Assembly: GCA_035291905.1 (NCBI GenBank)
Contig: DATDRF010000165.1
Coordinates: 1 to 11,953 of the forward strand
Source of the DNA: JACPLA01 sp035291905
GTDB lineage: Bacteria; Bacteroidota; Ignavibacteria; UBA10030
Length of the DNA stretch: 11,953 nt
Reading direction: 5' to 3'
Part shown: piece after piece, positions 1 through 7,855 of the stretch
Position numbering within the stretch: the first letter of the stretch is position 1
Layout: the number at the start of each line of letters is the position of its first letter
The notes under the pieces: generated by a model
The model's input: only the letters and a program-made list of their open reading frames with translations
Database searches by the model: none
Told to the model about the DNA's origin: nothing
Position numbers and translations under genes: made by a program

Positions 1-2
1 TC

Positions 3-1232
3 TTCAGCGATGCCGACAAAACGGATCACCGATCGCGACTCCTGGCATACGAAAAAGCTGTGGAAAGAATCACGAAGGCCTATCCCGACGACCGGGAGGC
101 TGCAATCCTGTATGCCCTGGCTCTGGATGCCACTTCGCTCAAATCCGACAAGACACTTGCCAACAATAAGAAGGCCGGTGAGATTCTCCTCAAAGTTTTC
201 GAGGGGCAACCCGATCACCCGGGAGTGGCTCACTACATTATCCACAGTTATGATTCGCCGCAACTTGCCAGCCTGGGGCTGGACGCAGCAAGAAAGTACG
301 CGAAGATCGCACCAGCTGCTCCTCACGCCCTCCATATGCCGTCACATATATTCGTGAGACTGGGACTCTGGGACGATAACGTCAAGGCCAATATTGCTTC
401 CGCAAACACTGCGCAGGACAATCTCAGGCAAAGTGATCCCAACGCAACGGCATTTGACGCACTGCATGCGCTGGATTACATCGTCTACGGTTATCTCCAG
501 ACCGGTCAGGACATCAAGGCAAGGGAAGTCGTCGATCGGATTTATGGAATTCAAAAGTGGGATAAGCCTACCCTTGCCGCTGCATACGCTATGGCGGCAA
601 TCCCTGCCCGCTTTGCATTGGAGCGCCGCCGGTGGGGCGAGGCAACCGCATTGAAGCTTCAACCTGAGATATTTCCATGGGATCGTTATCCGTGGGTCGA
701 GGCGGTGACCTGCTTTGCCCAGACAATTGGAGCGGCGCGAAGCGGAGATGCCGGCCTTGCCAGGAAAGGAGTTGACAAACTTACAACCCTCAAAGAAAAG
801 TCACTGGAAAAGAAGGACGCCTACTGGGCAAGTCAGGTGGAAATACTCCGTACGGCTGCGGAGGGGTGGACAAGTTGGGCGGAAAAGAAGAACGAGGAGG
901 CTTTGAACTTGATGCGCTCCGCTGCCGATCAGGAAGACGCAACGGATAAGCACCCCGTGACCCCCGGATCCATTGTGCCGATGCGCGAGCTCCTGGGCGA
1001 CCTCCTCCTTGAGCTCGGACAGCCGAAGCAGGCACTGGCAGAGTTCGAGGCTTCCCTGGCCTCTTCAGTGAACCGCTTCAACGGAATTTACGGTGCAGCA
1101 CGGGCGGCGGAGATGGCAGGCGAGAAACAGAAGGCTGATTCCTATTACAGGAAACTCATCGCACTTTGTGAAAAGGCAGATACCTCTCGTCCCGAACTTG
1201 AAAAGGCGAAGAGCTATCTCGCGGATAGGTAA
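3..1232 (+). CDS. Histidine-rich TPR-repeat protein, 5'-truncated by the window edge
   Basis: The reading frame is open from nt 3 to the TAA at 1230-1232, giving 409 visible residues. The start codon lies before the window. A GTG at nt 60 is inside the protein, because the upstream codons continue the same helical pattern (…DHRSRLLAYEKA…). The protein is almost all alpha-helix with TPR-like pairs, clearest near the C-terminus (GDLLLELGQPKQALAEFEAS, then GIYGAARAAEMAGEKQKADSYYRKLI). The middle is unusual for a plain TPR scaffold. A histidine-dense stretch carries HPGVAHYIIHSYD, then PHALHMPSHIF, then DALHALDY (visible residues about 72-159). I recall this pattern from hypothetical TPR proteins of Acidobacteria and Bacteroidota, but know of no assigned function. 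A secretion signal cannot be judged because the N-terminus is missing. A strong terminator follows, so this is the last gene of its transcript. Confidence 0.85.
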   Translation, partial: FSDADKTDHRSRLLAYEKAVERITKAYPDDREAAILYALALDATSLKSDKTLANNKKAGEILLKVFEGQPDHPGVAHYIIHSYDSPQLASLGLDAARKYAKIAPAAPHALHMPSHIFVRLGLWDDNVKANIASANTAQDNLRQSDPNATAFDALHALDYIVYGYLQTGQDIKAREVVDRIYGIQKWDKPTLAAAYAMAAIPARFALERRRWGEATALKLQPEIFPWDRYPWVEAVTCFAQTIGAARSGDAGLARKGVDKLTTLKEKSLEKKDAYWASQVEILRTAAEGWTSWAEKKNEEALNLMRSAADQEDATDKHPVTPGSIVPMRELLGDLLLELGQPKQALAEFEASLASSVNRFNGIYGAARAAEMAGEKQKADSYYRKLIALCEKADTSRPELEKAKSYLADR

Positions 1233-1251
1233 TAGAACGGCTAACAAGAGC

Positions 1252-1290
1252 AATCCCCCGCAGGCTACACCGCCACGGGGGATTTTTTTT
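1252..1290 (+). terminator. Rho-independent terminator of the TPR gene
   Basis: A perfect 9-bp stem (AATCCCCCG at 1252-1260 and CGGGGGATT at 1276-1284) encloses a 15-nt loop and runs into eight consecutive T at 1283-1290. It starts 20 nt after the TPR stop codon. On the minus strand the stem is followed by GCTCTTGTT, a poor T-tract, so termination of the convergent minus-strand gene here would be weaker. The rest of the 1233-1331 gap shows nothing else. Confidence 0.9.
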
Positions 1291-1331
1291 GACCCGGCGT
1301 AACGCCCAACGTTTGATCCCCGGCCATCTTC

Positions 1332-2714
1332 TCAGTTTTTCCTGTGCCTCTGGTAGTACTCCGGCAAATTCAGCTTCACCTGCTCTTCAAGTTCCTCATC
1401 TGTTATGGTGGACATTCTCCCCTCCTTCTCATACTGGTCCATCACCCAGCGCTGTATCTTCACGACCTTCGTCGCACTTAACCGCTGCTCAGCCTTGAGT
1501 CCGAGGAATTCGTTGACCCACAGCGCCACTCCGTCAGTGCCGGACTTGTCGGTAATGGCGACCCTCGGTGGCCGATTCAACAACGACGTGGTATCAAAGA
1601 TGTTGTAGATCTGTTCGAACCGCCTCAATCCTCCCGCATGAATACCCGCACGCGTAGTATTGAAATCACGTCCAACGAACGGGTAGTTTGTCGGAAGATG
1701 TGTCCCAACCTCTTTTTCATAGTATGCTGCCATTTCCGTCATCACCTGAAGATTGACGCCGTTGAGCCCGCCCTTGAGAGCCACATACTCGATAATTGCC
1801 CCTTCGATGGGGGGATTGCCTGTGCGTTCGCCGAAACCGAACAACGTTCCGTTCAGCGCATTGAGGCCGTAGATCCAGGAACTTGCACCATTGATATGGA
1901 CCTTGTGGAAATCGTTGTGTCCGTGCCACTCAAGCCGTTCAGGTGGAATACCCAGCTCGTGGCGCAGCCGCCAGATCAGTTTCGGTATGGACCTCGGTTC
2001 CGCTGCATTCGGATACGCGACGCCGAAACCCATCGTGTCGCAGAGACGAATCTTCACTTTCATCGAATCCGGAACCTGTTCCGAGAGGCGCTCCAATTGC
2101 TGGACAAAGGGAAACACGAATCCCGGCAGGTCCGCACGGGTGACATCTTCGAGATGGCAGCGCGGGCGCACACCGGCTTCGAATGCGGCGTTGACGACAT
2201 CGAGGTACTGCTCCATCGCCTGCTTGCGGGTCTGATTCTGCTTGTGAAAGATATGATAATCGGACGAAGAGGTGAGCATCCCGGTCTCCTTCAATCCCAT
2301 CTCCTTCACAAGCCGGAAATCGCCCTTGTTCGCCCTGATCCAGCCGGTGACCTCGGGATAGCGGAGATTCAGCGCACGGCAGGCGTCGATCGTCTCGCGA
2401 TCGTTCTTTGTGTAGAGGAAGAACTCGGATTGCCGTATCACTCCCTTCGGGCCGCCGAGACGGGATAACATCTCATACAATTTCACCATCTGATCTTTAC
2501 TGTACGGAGGGCGGGCCTGCTGGCCGTCCCGGAAGGTCGTGTCCGTAATATGGATATCGCGGGTCTTGACCTCCTGCGGATCGAACTCCACGATCTTCCC
2601 GTCGATCAGTTCATGGATCTTTCCTTCAAATTTGATCAGAGGGGGAAGAGAATAAGGAAATGTATCCTCGAATAACTGCGGCTGCGATACATCTTTCAAC
2701 TCGTAGGTTCTCAT
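1332..2714 (-). CDS. HMGL-like condensing enzyme (isopropylmalate / citrate (Re)-synthase type)
   Basis: A TIM-barrel acetyl-CoA condensing enzyme of the pyruvate carboxyltransferase (HMGL-like) family. Family motifs are intact: ITDTTFRDGQQ (general-base Arg and metal-binding Asp), GWIRANKGDF, RPRCHLEDVTRAD, the metal-binding WHGHND, and GFGERTGN near the end of the barrel. At about 460 residues it lacks the long leucine-binding regulatory domain of full-length LeuA. The C-terminal ~110 residues (from FVGRDFNTTRAGIHAGG) look like a shortened accessory region. DTTFRDGQQARPPY and the RTGN variant resemble, from memory, the subgroup that includes citrate (Re)-synthases annotated as isopropylmalate/homocitrate synthases. 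The exact substrate is unproven. The start is set at the ATG at 2714, because GAGGAG lies 6 nt upstream. A 10-codon extension to a TTG at 2744 is possible but has no better signal. The gene lies 143 bp downstream of the DUF4954 gene on the same strand. Confidence 0.9.
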   Translation of the reverse strand: MRTYELKDVSQPQLFEDTFPYSLPPLIKFEGKIHELIDGKIVEFDPQEVKTRDIHITDTTFRDGQQARPPYSKDQMVKLYEMLSRLGGPKGVIRQSEFFLYTKNDRETIDACRALNLRYPEVTGWIRANKGDFRLVKEMGLKETGMLTSSSDYHIFHKQNQTRKQAMEQYLDVVNAAFEAGVRPRCHLEDVTRADLPGFVFPFVQQLERLSEQVPDSMKVKIRLCDTMGFGVAYPNAAEPRSIPKLIWRLRHELGIPPERLEWHGHNDFHKVHINGASSWIYGLNALNGTLFGFGERTGNPPIEGAIIEYVALKGGLNGVNLQVMTEMAAYYEKEVGTHLPTNYPFVGRDFNTTRAGIHAGGLRRFEQIYNIFDTTSLLNRPPRVAITDKSGTDGVALWVNEFLGLKAEQRLSATKVVKIQRWVMDQYEKEGRMSTITDEELEEQVKLNLPEYYQRHRKN

Positions 2715-2720
2715 GGCATG

Positions 2721-2726
2721 CTCCTC
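2721..2726 (-). promoter_or_regulatory. Ribosome binding site that decides the HMGL-enzyme start
   Basis: On the minus strand GAGGAG lies 6 nt before the ATG at 2714-2712. The in-frame upstream TTG (2744) would place this motif inside the coding region, so the shorter ATG start is preferred. Confidence 0.7.
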
Positions 2727-2756
2727 ATTGGGTGATGCGGTCAATGTGGATGTTTC

Positions 2757-2856
2757 CGATTTGAGATTTTCGATTTGCGATTTCCGATTTTCGATGGTCG
2801 ATTATGGATCCTTGAGTTGTTTCAATCTTCAATCGCAAATCGGCAATCGACAATCC
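2757..2856. repeat. Heptamer repeat array with inverted halves (locus 1)
   Basis: CGAT occurs at 2757, 2771, 2778, 2785, 2792 and 2799, with a degenerate AGAT at 2764: an exact 7-nt rhythm of CGATTTN-type units. After a short spacer the complement appears with the same rhythm: ATC(G/T/C) at 2825, 2832, 2839, 2846 and 2853. CGATTTGCGATT (2771-2782) and AATCGCAAATCG (2831-2842) are perfect inverted repeats, so the region can form a long imperfect hairpin. It fills most of the gap between the DUF4954 stop codon and the downstream HMGL-like gene. A related array lies at 8222-8272. It resembles in style the heptameric short tandem repeats known from cyanobacteria. No function is shown. Confidence 0.85.
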
Positions 2857-2857
2857 T

Positions 2858-4864
2858 CTAAGACTTTGCGGTTTTGGAAGCTCCTTCGAACAACGTCGTC
2901 ATCTCTGCTGACCGCTGTTCTATAGACGCAAGATCTCCCTGCAGTTTCTTCACAACGCTGTTCGACTCGATCGTCCCCCGAACGGCAGTAAAGTCACCGT
3001 TCTTTTCCTCGTCTGTCCCGTCAAGGCCATAGCCAATCCGGGAGCCCGGACCGAATTCCCGCTTCGCATCCTCGATCACCGACGAGAGAAGCGAACCCGC
3101 ATGTTGTTTCCACAGGGCAACGGCATCCAGCGCCTGCTTCGGCGTGATCTGGGGAGGAGCATAACCGTACTCGGGACTCCAGACGGCGCAAAGGTACTCC
3201 CACTCATCGTCACCGTAACTCTCATGCATCGACCTCAGTTCGGCCAGGAGGGCATCATAGGTTCGAATTGCACCCGACTTCACCCGATCGATCAGGGATC
3301 TGACCCGCTCGCGGGGTGTCAGGAGACCCGCCAGGTCGGTCCATTCCAGGGGAGAAGCGAGACTCTTGCGCGATTTGAGCGCTGCAGTTGCCTTGTCCCA
3401 CGGCAATCCCTGTTTGAGGCCGTCGGCGAGTCGGTTGCAGATCTTCTCGTTCAGGGTTCTGCCGATCGCCATTGTGTAGTATTTCGCCCCCTTCCGGAGA
3501 AGCAGTCGGCTGATATTGAGCCCTCCGTACGCAACCACTTCTTTCTCCTTTGAAACCGATTCGCTTATTCTCAGCAACTCATCTCTTCCGCAACGCATCT
3601 TCTCAAGCGTATAAGGAGAAAAGACGTCGAAGGTGATCAGGTCCCGTTTGTTCGGTGCCTTGCGATTGTCGCGTTTCGGCCATTTCTCGCCGTCCCTGAC
3701 GGTGCCGACCGAGAGGAGATTCATTCCGGGGAGGAGCTTCGAGGTACCTGCCTCCTCATTGATGTACGAGAACGGGAGGTTCGGAGTCTGGATGTTGGAA
3801 AAATGCTTGCCGATCACCACGCTGAACGCGCCGATGTGGCTTTCCATCAGAACGTACGAGAACGACCCGGTCTTGCATCCCCGTTCAAAGACACCCTGAT
3901 GGACCGGCCCGAGCTTGTACATATGATTGCTCTGGTTCGTGCCGCTCCCTGCATTGTAGAACGAGAAGATCCCGGCGATCAGAAGCGTCGATTTGTGGTG
4001 CGTTACGGTGTACGGCCCCCCAAATACCGAGACAGCCTCCCCATGGAATCCCTCGGCGTTGGCGAAAAAGACCGAATTCTCCGCCGAGAACTGCTTCCCC
4101 AGCTTCACTCCCTGCCCGACGAATGCCTTATCAAGCATTGCGCCTCCGTCAACCCGCGCACCTTCCGATAGTATGAAATGGTGTGCCGAGACTCCCGCCC
4201 CTACCTCAGTCGGATGTTCCTTGCAGCTCAGAACCGTGCCGTCTTCCAGCGACTGAACACCCTGCACCCTGGCAAATGGGCCTACGCAGACATTCCGGAT
4301 GGTCCCACAATGAAGTATTGACGCTCGCTCGCCGACAGTCCCCCTTTCCCGTTTCTTCGCAGCAAGATGTTCATCGATCAGTGATGATAGGCGTCCCGTG
4401 AGTTTTGCGTCGTGACGCAGCATCGCCTGAAGGTAGGCCGTTTGCGACGTGAGGTCGTCAAGAATCTTCGTCCCGCGACCTCCCCCCTCATTGACCACAT
4501 CCAGCTCCTTCCCGTTCCCGAACGAGGCGCCGGACTCCGCCGTCAGACACGCAACATTTTGTATCACCACACTATCGCCAATGGCGTAGTTCGACACGAG
4601 CGTGCCGACTGCCGCAATACGGACTCCGTTGCCCAAAGAGCAATTCGCAAGAACCACATCGTACAGGCCGCAGGGAAACTCCGAACCGTCAATGCGCACT
4701 GATCCCGAATTCGATCCGACTGTCACAGGCCCGAGAAAGCGTGTCCTGACGATGCGGGAACAATCACAATCCGGATGAATGCTCACCTTTGACCAGTCAT
4801 CCGCAGTACATCCCTGGGATTTCAGCTGATCGCTTTCAACCTTGGTTAATTTCCGAAACTGCAT
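2858..4864 (-). CDS. DUF4954 family left-handed beta-helix protein
   Basis: A 668-residue protein that I recognise as DUF4954 from its N-terminus (RKLT…LKSQGCTADDWSKVSI), its length and its central motif. Residues about 40-110 and 180-360 are rich in short hexapeptide-like turns (VTVGSN, SLGNGVRI, YAIGDSVVI, VGAGVSAHHF, VGQGVKLGKQF, HIGAFSVVIGKHF), as in left-handed beta-helix sugar acyltransferases and GlmU C-terminal domains. A highly polar block at about 264-296 (SVFFANAEGFHGEAVSVFGGPYTVTHHKSTLL) looks like an active or ligand site. Residues 140-175 are helical, and about 420-668 form a mainly helical C-terminal domain. No signal peptide or membrane segment is seen, so it is cytoplasmic. 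The start follows GGAG, 6 nt before the ATG, and this site overlaps the end of nagB, whose stop lies 11 nt upstream. Reaction unknown; a role in hexosamine-phosphate or nucleotide-sugar metabolism is inferred from fold and neighbour. Confidence 0.9.
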   Translation of the reverse strand: MQFRKLTKVESDQLKSQGCTADDWSKVSIHPDCDCSRIVRTRFLGPVTVGSNSGSVRIDGSEFPCGLYDVVLANCSLGNGVRIAAVGTLVSNYAIGDSVVIQNVACLTAESGASFGNGKELDVVNEGGGRGTKILDDLTSQTAYLQAMLRHDAKLTGRLSSLIDEHLAAKKRERGTVGERASILHCGTIRNVCVGPFARVQGVQSLEDGTVLSCKEHPTEVGAGVSAHHFILSEGARVDGGAMLDKAFVGQGVKLGKQFSAENSVFFANAEGFHGEAVSVFGGPYTVTHHKSTLLIAGIFSFYNAGSGTNQSNHMYKLGPVHQGVFERGCKTGSFSYVLMESHIGAFSVVIGKHFSNIQTPNLPFSYINEEAGTSKLLPGMNLLSVGTVRDGEKWPKRDNRKAPNKRDLITFDVFSPYTLEKMRCGRDELLRISESVSKEKEVVAYGGLNISRLLLRKGAKYYTMAIGRTLNEKICNRLADGLKQGLPWDKATAALKSRKSLASPLEWTDLAGLLTPRERVRSLIDRVKSGAIRTYDALLAELRSMHESYGDDEWEYLCAVWSPEYGYAPPQITPKQALDAVALWKQHAGSLLSSVIEDAKREFGPGSRIGYGLDGTDEEKNGDFTAVRGTIESNSVVKKLQGDLASIEQRSAEMTTLFEGASKTAKS

Positions 4865-4875
4865 GAGGGTCTCCG

Positions 4876-5682
4876 TCAGAGCTCAGGTAACTTGGTGTTT
4901 TCCCGCTCGATGTCTTTGAAGTACTTCACCGTGTCCACCTTCAGTTCTCCGGTGGAGTCCTCGTCACAGACGATCATCCCATGCCGGTGGAGCTGGAGCA
5001 TCGAGACGGTCCACATGTGATTCACCCCTTCTTCCACGGCTTTCTGAAGGGCCCTGGCTTTCGGGTGCCCGCCGACGAGGATGACAACCTCTTCGGCACC
5101 CATGACGGTCGCAACACCGACGGTCAGCGCCGTACGCGGAACTTTGTTGATATCGCCGCCAAAGAATCTCGAGTTGGCAATCCGGGTGTCGTAAGTGAGT
5201 GTCTTGATCCTCGTACGCGAGGATAAGGAGGATCCCGGCTCATTGAACGCAATGTGCCCGTCGGGCCCGATCCCTCCGAGAAAGAGGTGGATGCCTCCGA
5301 CCTTTTTGATCTTGGATTCAAAATCGTCGCATTCTTCCTGCAGATCCTTTGCATTTCCGTTTAGGATATTCACGTTCTCGGGAGGAATATCGACGTGACT
5401 GAATAGATTGTTCCACATGAAGTAATGATAGCTCTCGGTGTGGTCCTCCGGGAGCCCGATATACTCATCCATGTTAAACGTCACCACGTTCTTAAAGGAC
5501 ACCTTGCCGCTCTGATGCAGGCTCACAAGCTGTTGATACGTTCCGATGGGAGACGATCCGGTCGGTAGTCCGAGCACAAAAGGTTTCGAGTGAGTCGGGT
5601 TGAAGGCGCGGATCTTGCTGGCAATGGTGTAGGCGGTCCATTTGCTCATCGCCTCATAGTTCGGGTGAATAATCATGCGCAT
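4876..5682 (-). CDS. nagB: Glucosamine-6-phosphate deaminase NagB
   Basis: Interconverts glucosamine-6-phosphate with fructose-6-phosphate plus ammonia, in the cytoplasm. At 268 residues it is collinear with Escherichia coli NagB and shares long identical stretches (PFVLGLPTG, VVTFNMDEY, GHIAFNEP, SSRTRIKTLT, TRIANSRFF, NHMWT). Catalytic residues fall at the E. coli positions: Asp72, Asp141, His143 and Glu148. Residues of the E. coli allosteric N-acetylglucosamine-6-phosphate site are also present (Arg158, Lys160, Tyr254), so hexameric allosteric control is plausible. The start is well supported: AAGGAGA lies 8 nt before the ATG and is embedded in the last codons of the upstream CoA synthetase gene, whose stop is only 3 nt away, suggesting translational coupling. 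No nagA, nagE or nagC is visible in the window. Confidence 0.97.
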   Translation of the reverse strand: MRMIIHPNYEAMSKWTAYTIASKIRAFNPTHSKPFVLGLPTGSSPIGTYQQLVSLHQSGKVSFKNVVTFNMDEYIGLPEDHTESYHYFMWNNLFSHVDIPPENVNILNGNAKDLQEECDDFESKIKKVGGIHLFLGGIGPDGHIAFNEPGSSLSSRTRIKTLTYDTRIANSRFFGGDINKVPRTALTVGVATVMGAEEVVILVGGHPKARALQKAVEEGVNHMWTVSMLQLHRHGMIVCDEDSTGELKVDTVKYFKDIERENTKLPEL

Positions 5683-5685
5683 TGG

Positions 5686-7836
5686 TTAATTCTCCTTGGC
5701 GGTTGAGAGCAGGATGCGGGCGTCGGCAACAAAGCAGCCGCCTCCTTCATCCTGTACGATTAAGGGATTGATATCGAGTTCGCTGATCTCAGGCTGATCC
5801 ACGGCAAGTTGAGAAAGCCGGTGGATACACTGCTCAATACCGGCAATATCGCGCGGTTTTCTTCCGCGTGCCCCGGTCAGCATTCCGTGGGCTTTGATGT
5901 CACGGATCATCTCCCGCACCTCCGACGGAGGTACCGGAGCGACCCGGAAGCTGACATCTCTGAAGATCTCGACGAAAATACCTCCCAGTCCGAACATGAT
6001 GACCGGGCCGAACGAAGGATCCCTCTTCAGGCCCAGAATCACCTCAAGTCCTCCGGGGACCATCTTTTGAACGTAAATTCCGCTGATCTTTGCTTCGGGC
6101 CTCGCTTTATGCACATTCGCGTGAATGCTGTCCCAGGCGGCCCCTGCATCTGTCTCGCTGCTCACATTCAGTACCACGCCCTTCACATCGAATTTATGGA
6201 TGATGTCGCCCGAGATCACCTTCATCACAACGGGAAAACCGATCTTGGCAGCCAACCGGACAGCTTCCTCGCGGCTCGCAGCGATTCCCGACCGCAGAAT
6301 GGGCAGCCCGTAAGCAGCGAGAACAGGTACGGCCTCGGCCTCCGGAAGATAGTTTCTCCCCTCCTTGACCGCCTTCCCGATGACCGCAGCTGCCTGATCT
6401 TTCCTTATGTCTGCGAACTCGGGAACCGATTCCTCCGGACGCTCCATCTGGCGGCGGAAGAAATAGGACCCGGCAAATGCTTTGCACATCGATTCGGGAA
6501 GAATATAATGAGGAATCTGCCTCCGCTGAAGGATCTGGATCCCCGATGCGACTTCCGACTCTCCCATGAACGACGTGTAAGTTGGTTTCTCGAACTGCCG
6601 CGCGACGGTACTGATTTCTTCTGCAATCGTATCGATGTCGGTCATCGACTGCGGCGTCAGAATGACGAGCGCACCGTCGACATTGTCATCCCCCAGTGCC
6701 GAAGAGAGGGCCACTTTATAGCGGTCGGCTCTGGCGTCTCCTATCACGTCAACGGGATTCTTGATATTGGCAGTGGCGGGGAGCGTCTTTTTGAAGATGT
6801 CCCGCGTTTCGTCGGAGAACTTCGCCATCTCGAGTTTTTCTTTGATCACCGCATCTGTCGTCAGAACCCCCGGACCGCCTGCATTGGTGATAATGGCTAC
6901 CCGCTTCCCTTTCGGGAGCGGTTGATAAGCGAGCGCTATGGCGATATTGAACATCTCTTCGATCGTCGAGCAGCGAATAACGCCCGATTGGCGGAGCGCC
7001 GCATCGCACACGTCGTCGCTCCCTGCCAGCGATCCGGTATGTGAGGCTGCGGCCGCGGCTCCTTCCTGCGTCCGTCCCGACTTCAGAACGAGGATCGGCT
7101 TTCCGGTTTCCCGAATGATGCTCCTGGCGGCCTGCATGAACGCGGGTCCGTCGGTGATTTCTTCGAGGTAGACAAGAATGACCTTCGTTTTCGGGTCGTC
7201 TTTCAGGTACATCATCAGGTCGATGTCGCTGATGTTCGCCTTGTTGCCGAAGCTGACGAACTTTGAGAATCCGATCTGCTTCGCCTGGGCGTAATCGAGC
7301 ACAGCCGTGCAGAGGGCTCCGCTCTGCGAGAGGAAGCCGATCGATCCTTCGGCAGGCATCTGACGGGCGAACGATGCATTCAGATGAGAAAGAGGATCCG
7401 TATTAATAACACCGAGGCAGTTCGGGCCGATGAACGAGATTCCGTGCTTCCGGGCTATCTCGCGGATCTGTTCCTCTCTCTTGAGCCCTACCGGTCCGAT
7501 CTCCCTGAACCCTGCCGAGATGATAATGGCGGCCTTGACTCCCTTTTCGCCGCACTGTTCCATGGCCAGGTGGCACACGGTGCTGGGGAAAACCAGAATA
7601 GCGAGGTCGACGGGATCGGGAATGTCGACGACGTACTTATAGGCCTTGACACCTGCGATCGATCGTTCCTTTGGACTGACGGGAAAGACGACTCCCTGGA
7701 ACTTATCCTTCAGGATATTGGCAAAGATGTCATGGGGCACGGTACCAACGACGCGGTTCGCCCCGAGAACCGCAACAGACCTGGGATAGAACACGTATTC
7801 CAGGTCCCGTACAGATTTGGGCGCGGTCTGATCCAT
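5686..7836 (-). CDS. NDP-forming acyl/acetyl-CoA synthetase, fused alpha-beta form
   Basis: A 716-residue member of the ADP/NDP-forming acetyl-CoA synthetase (ACD) superfamily, which reversibly couples acyl-CoA + NDP + Pi to acid + NTP + CoA. Domain order: CoA-binding Rossmann domain (about 12-140; FYPRSVAVLGA, IGPNCLG), two succinyl-CoA-ligase-like domains (about 160-470; GFLSQSGALC, SFGNKANISD, ITNAGGPGVL), and a C-terminal ATP-grasp domain (about 485-716; PVVMKVISGDIIHK, PVIMFGLGG, ELDINPLIV). The phosphohistidine of the ligase part is His266 in ASHTGSLAGSD. The second relay histidine of the ATP-grasp part is His547. The usual HK(S/T)DxGGV is here HKFDVKGV, a mild departure. The ribosome site is weak (GGA 7 nt upstream of the ATG). 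The gene sits 19 nt after the acp stop and 3 nt before nagB. Substrate acid unknown; acetate or another short-chain acid is likely. Confidence 0.93.
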   Translation of the reverse strand: MDQTAPKSVRDLEYVFYPRSVAVLGANRVVGTVPHDIFANILKDKFQGVVFPVSPKERSIAGVKAYKYVVDIPDPVDLAILVFPSTVCHLAMEQCGEKGVKAAIIISAGFREIGPVGLKREEQIREIARKHGISFIGPNCLGVINTDPLSHLNASFARQMPAEGSIGFLSQSGALCTAVLDYAQAKQIGFSKFVSFGNKANISDIDLMMYLKDDPKTKVILVYLEEITDGPAFMQAARSIIRETGKPILVLKSGRTQEGAAAAASHTGSLAGSDDVCDAALRQSGVIRCSTIEEMFNIAIALAYQPLPKGKRVAIITNAGGPGVLTTDAVIKEKLEMAKFSDETRDIFKKTLPATANIKNPVDVIGDARADRYKVALSSALGDDNVDGALVILTPQSMTDIDTIAEEISTVARQFEKPTYTSFMGESEVASGIQILQRRQIPHYILPESMCKAFAGSYFFRRQMERPEESVPEFADIRKDQAAAVIGKAVKEGRNYLPEAEAVPVLAAYGLPILRSGIAASREEAVRLAAKIGFPVVMKVISGDIIHKFDVKGVVLNVSSETDAGAAWDSIHANVHKARPEAKISGIYVQKMVPGGLEVILGLKRDPSFGPVIMFGLGGIFVEIFRDVSFRVAPVPPSEVREMIRDIKAHGMLTGARGRKPRDIAGIEQCIHRLSQLAVDQPEISELDINPLIVQDEGGGCFVADARILLSTAKEN

Positions 7837-7855
7837 AGTTGGTCCGATCGTCGGA

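Noticed and set aside
1638..2468. Plus-strand open frame (276 codons) opposite the HMGL-like gene
   Set aside because: It is antisense to a fully conserved enzyme and its product shows no motif or plausible start context.
2715..2744. N-terminal extension of the HMGL-like enzyme from the TTG at 2744
   Set aside because: The ATG at 2714 has GAGGAG at 6-nt spacing, and the ten extra residues (MTASPNEEHA) show no family similarity.
2757..2856. Regular short repeats as a possible CRISPR array
   Set aside because: Units are 7 nt without unique spacers and flip orientation midway; CRISPR repeats are about 23-47 nt with spacers of similar length.
5809..7044. Long plus-strand open frame (411 codons) opposite the CoA synthetase gene
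   Set aside because: It lies entirely antisense to a gene with intact domains and catalytic motifs, and its translation is rich in His, Arg and Cys with no recognisable family: a shadow frame.
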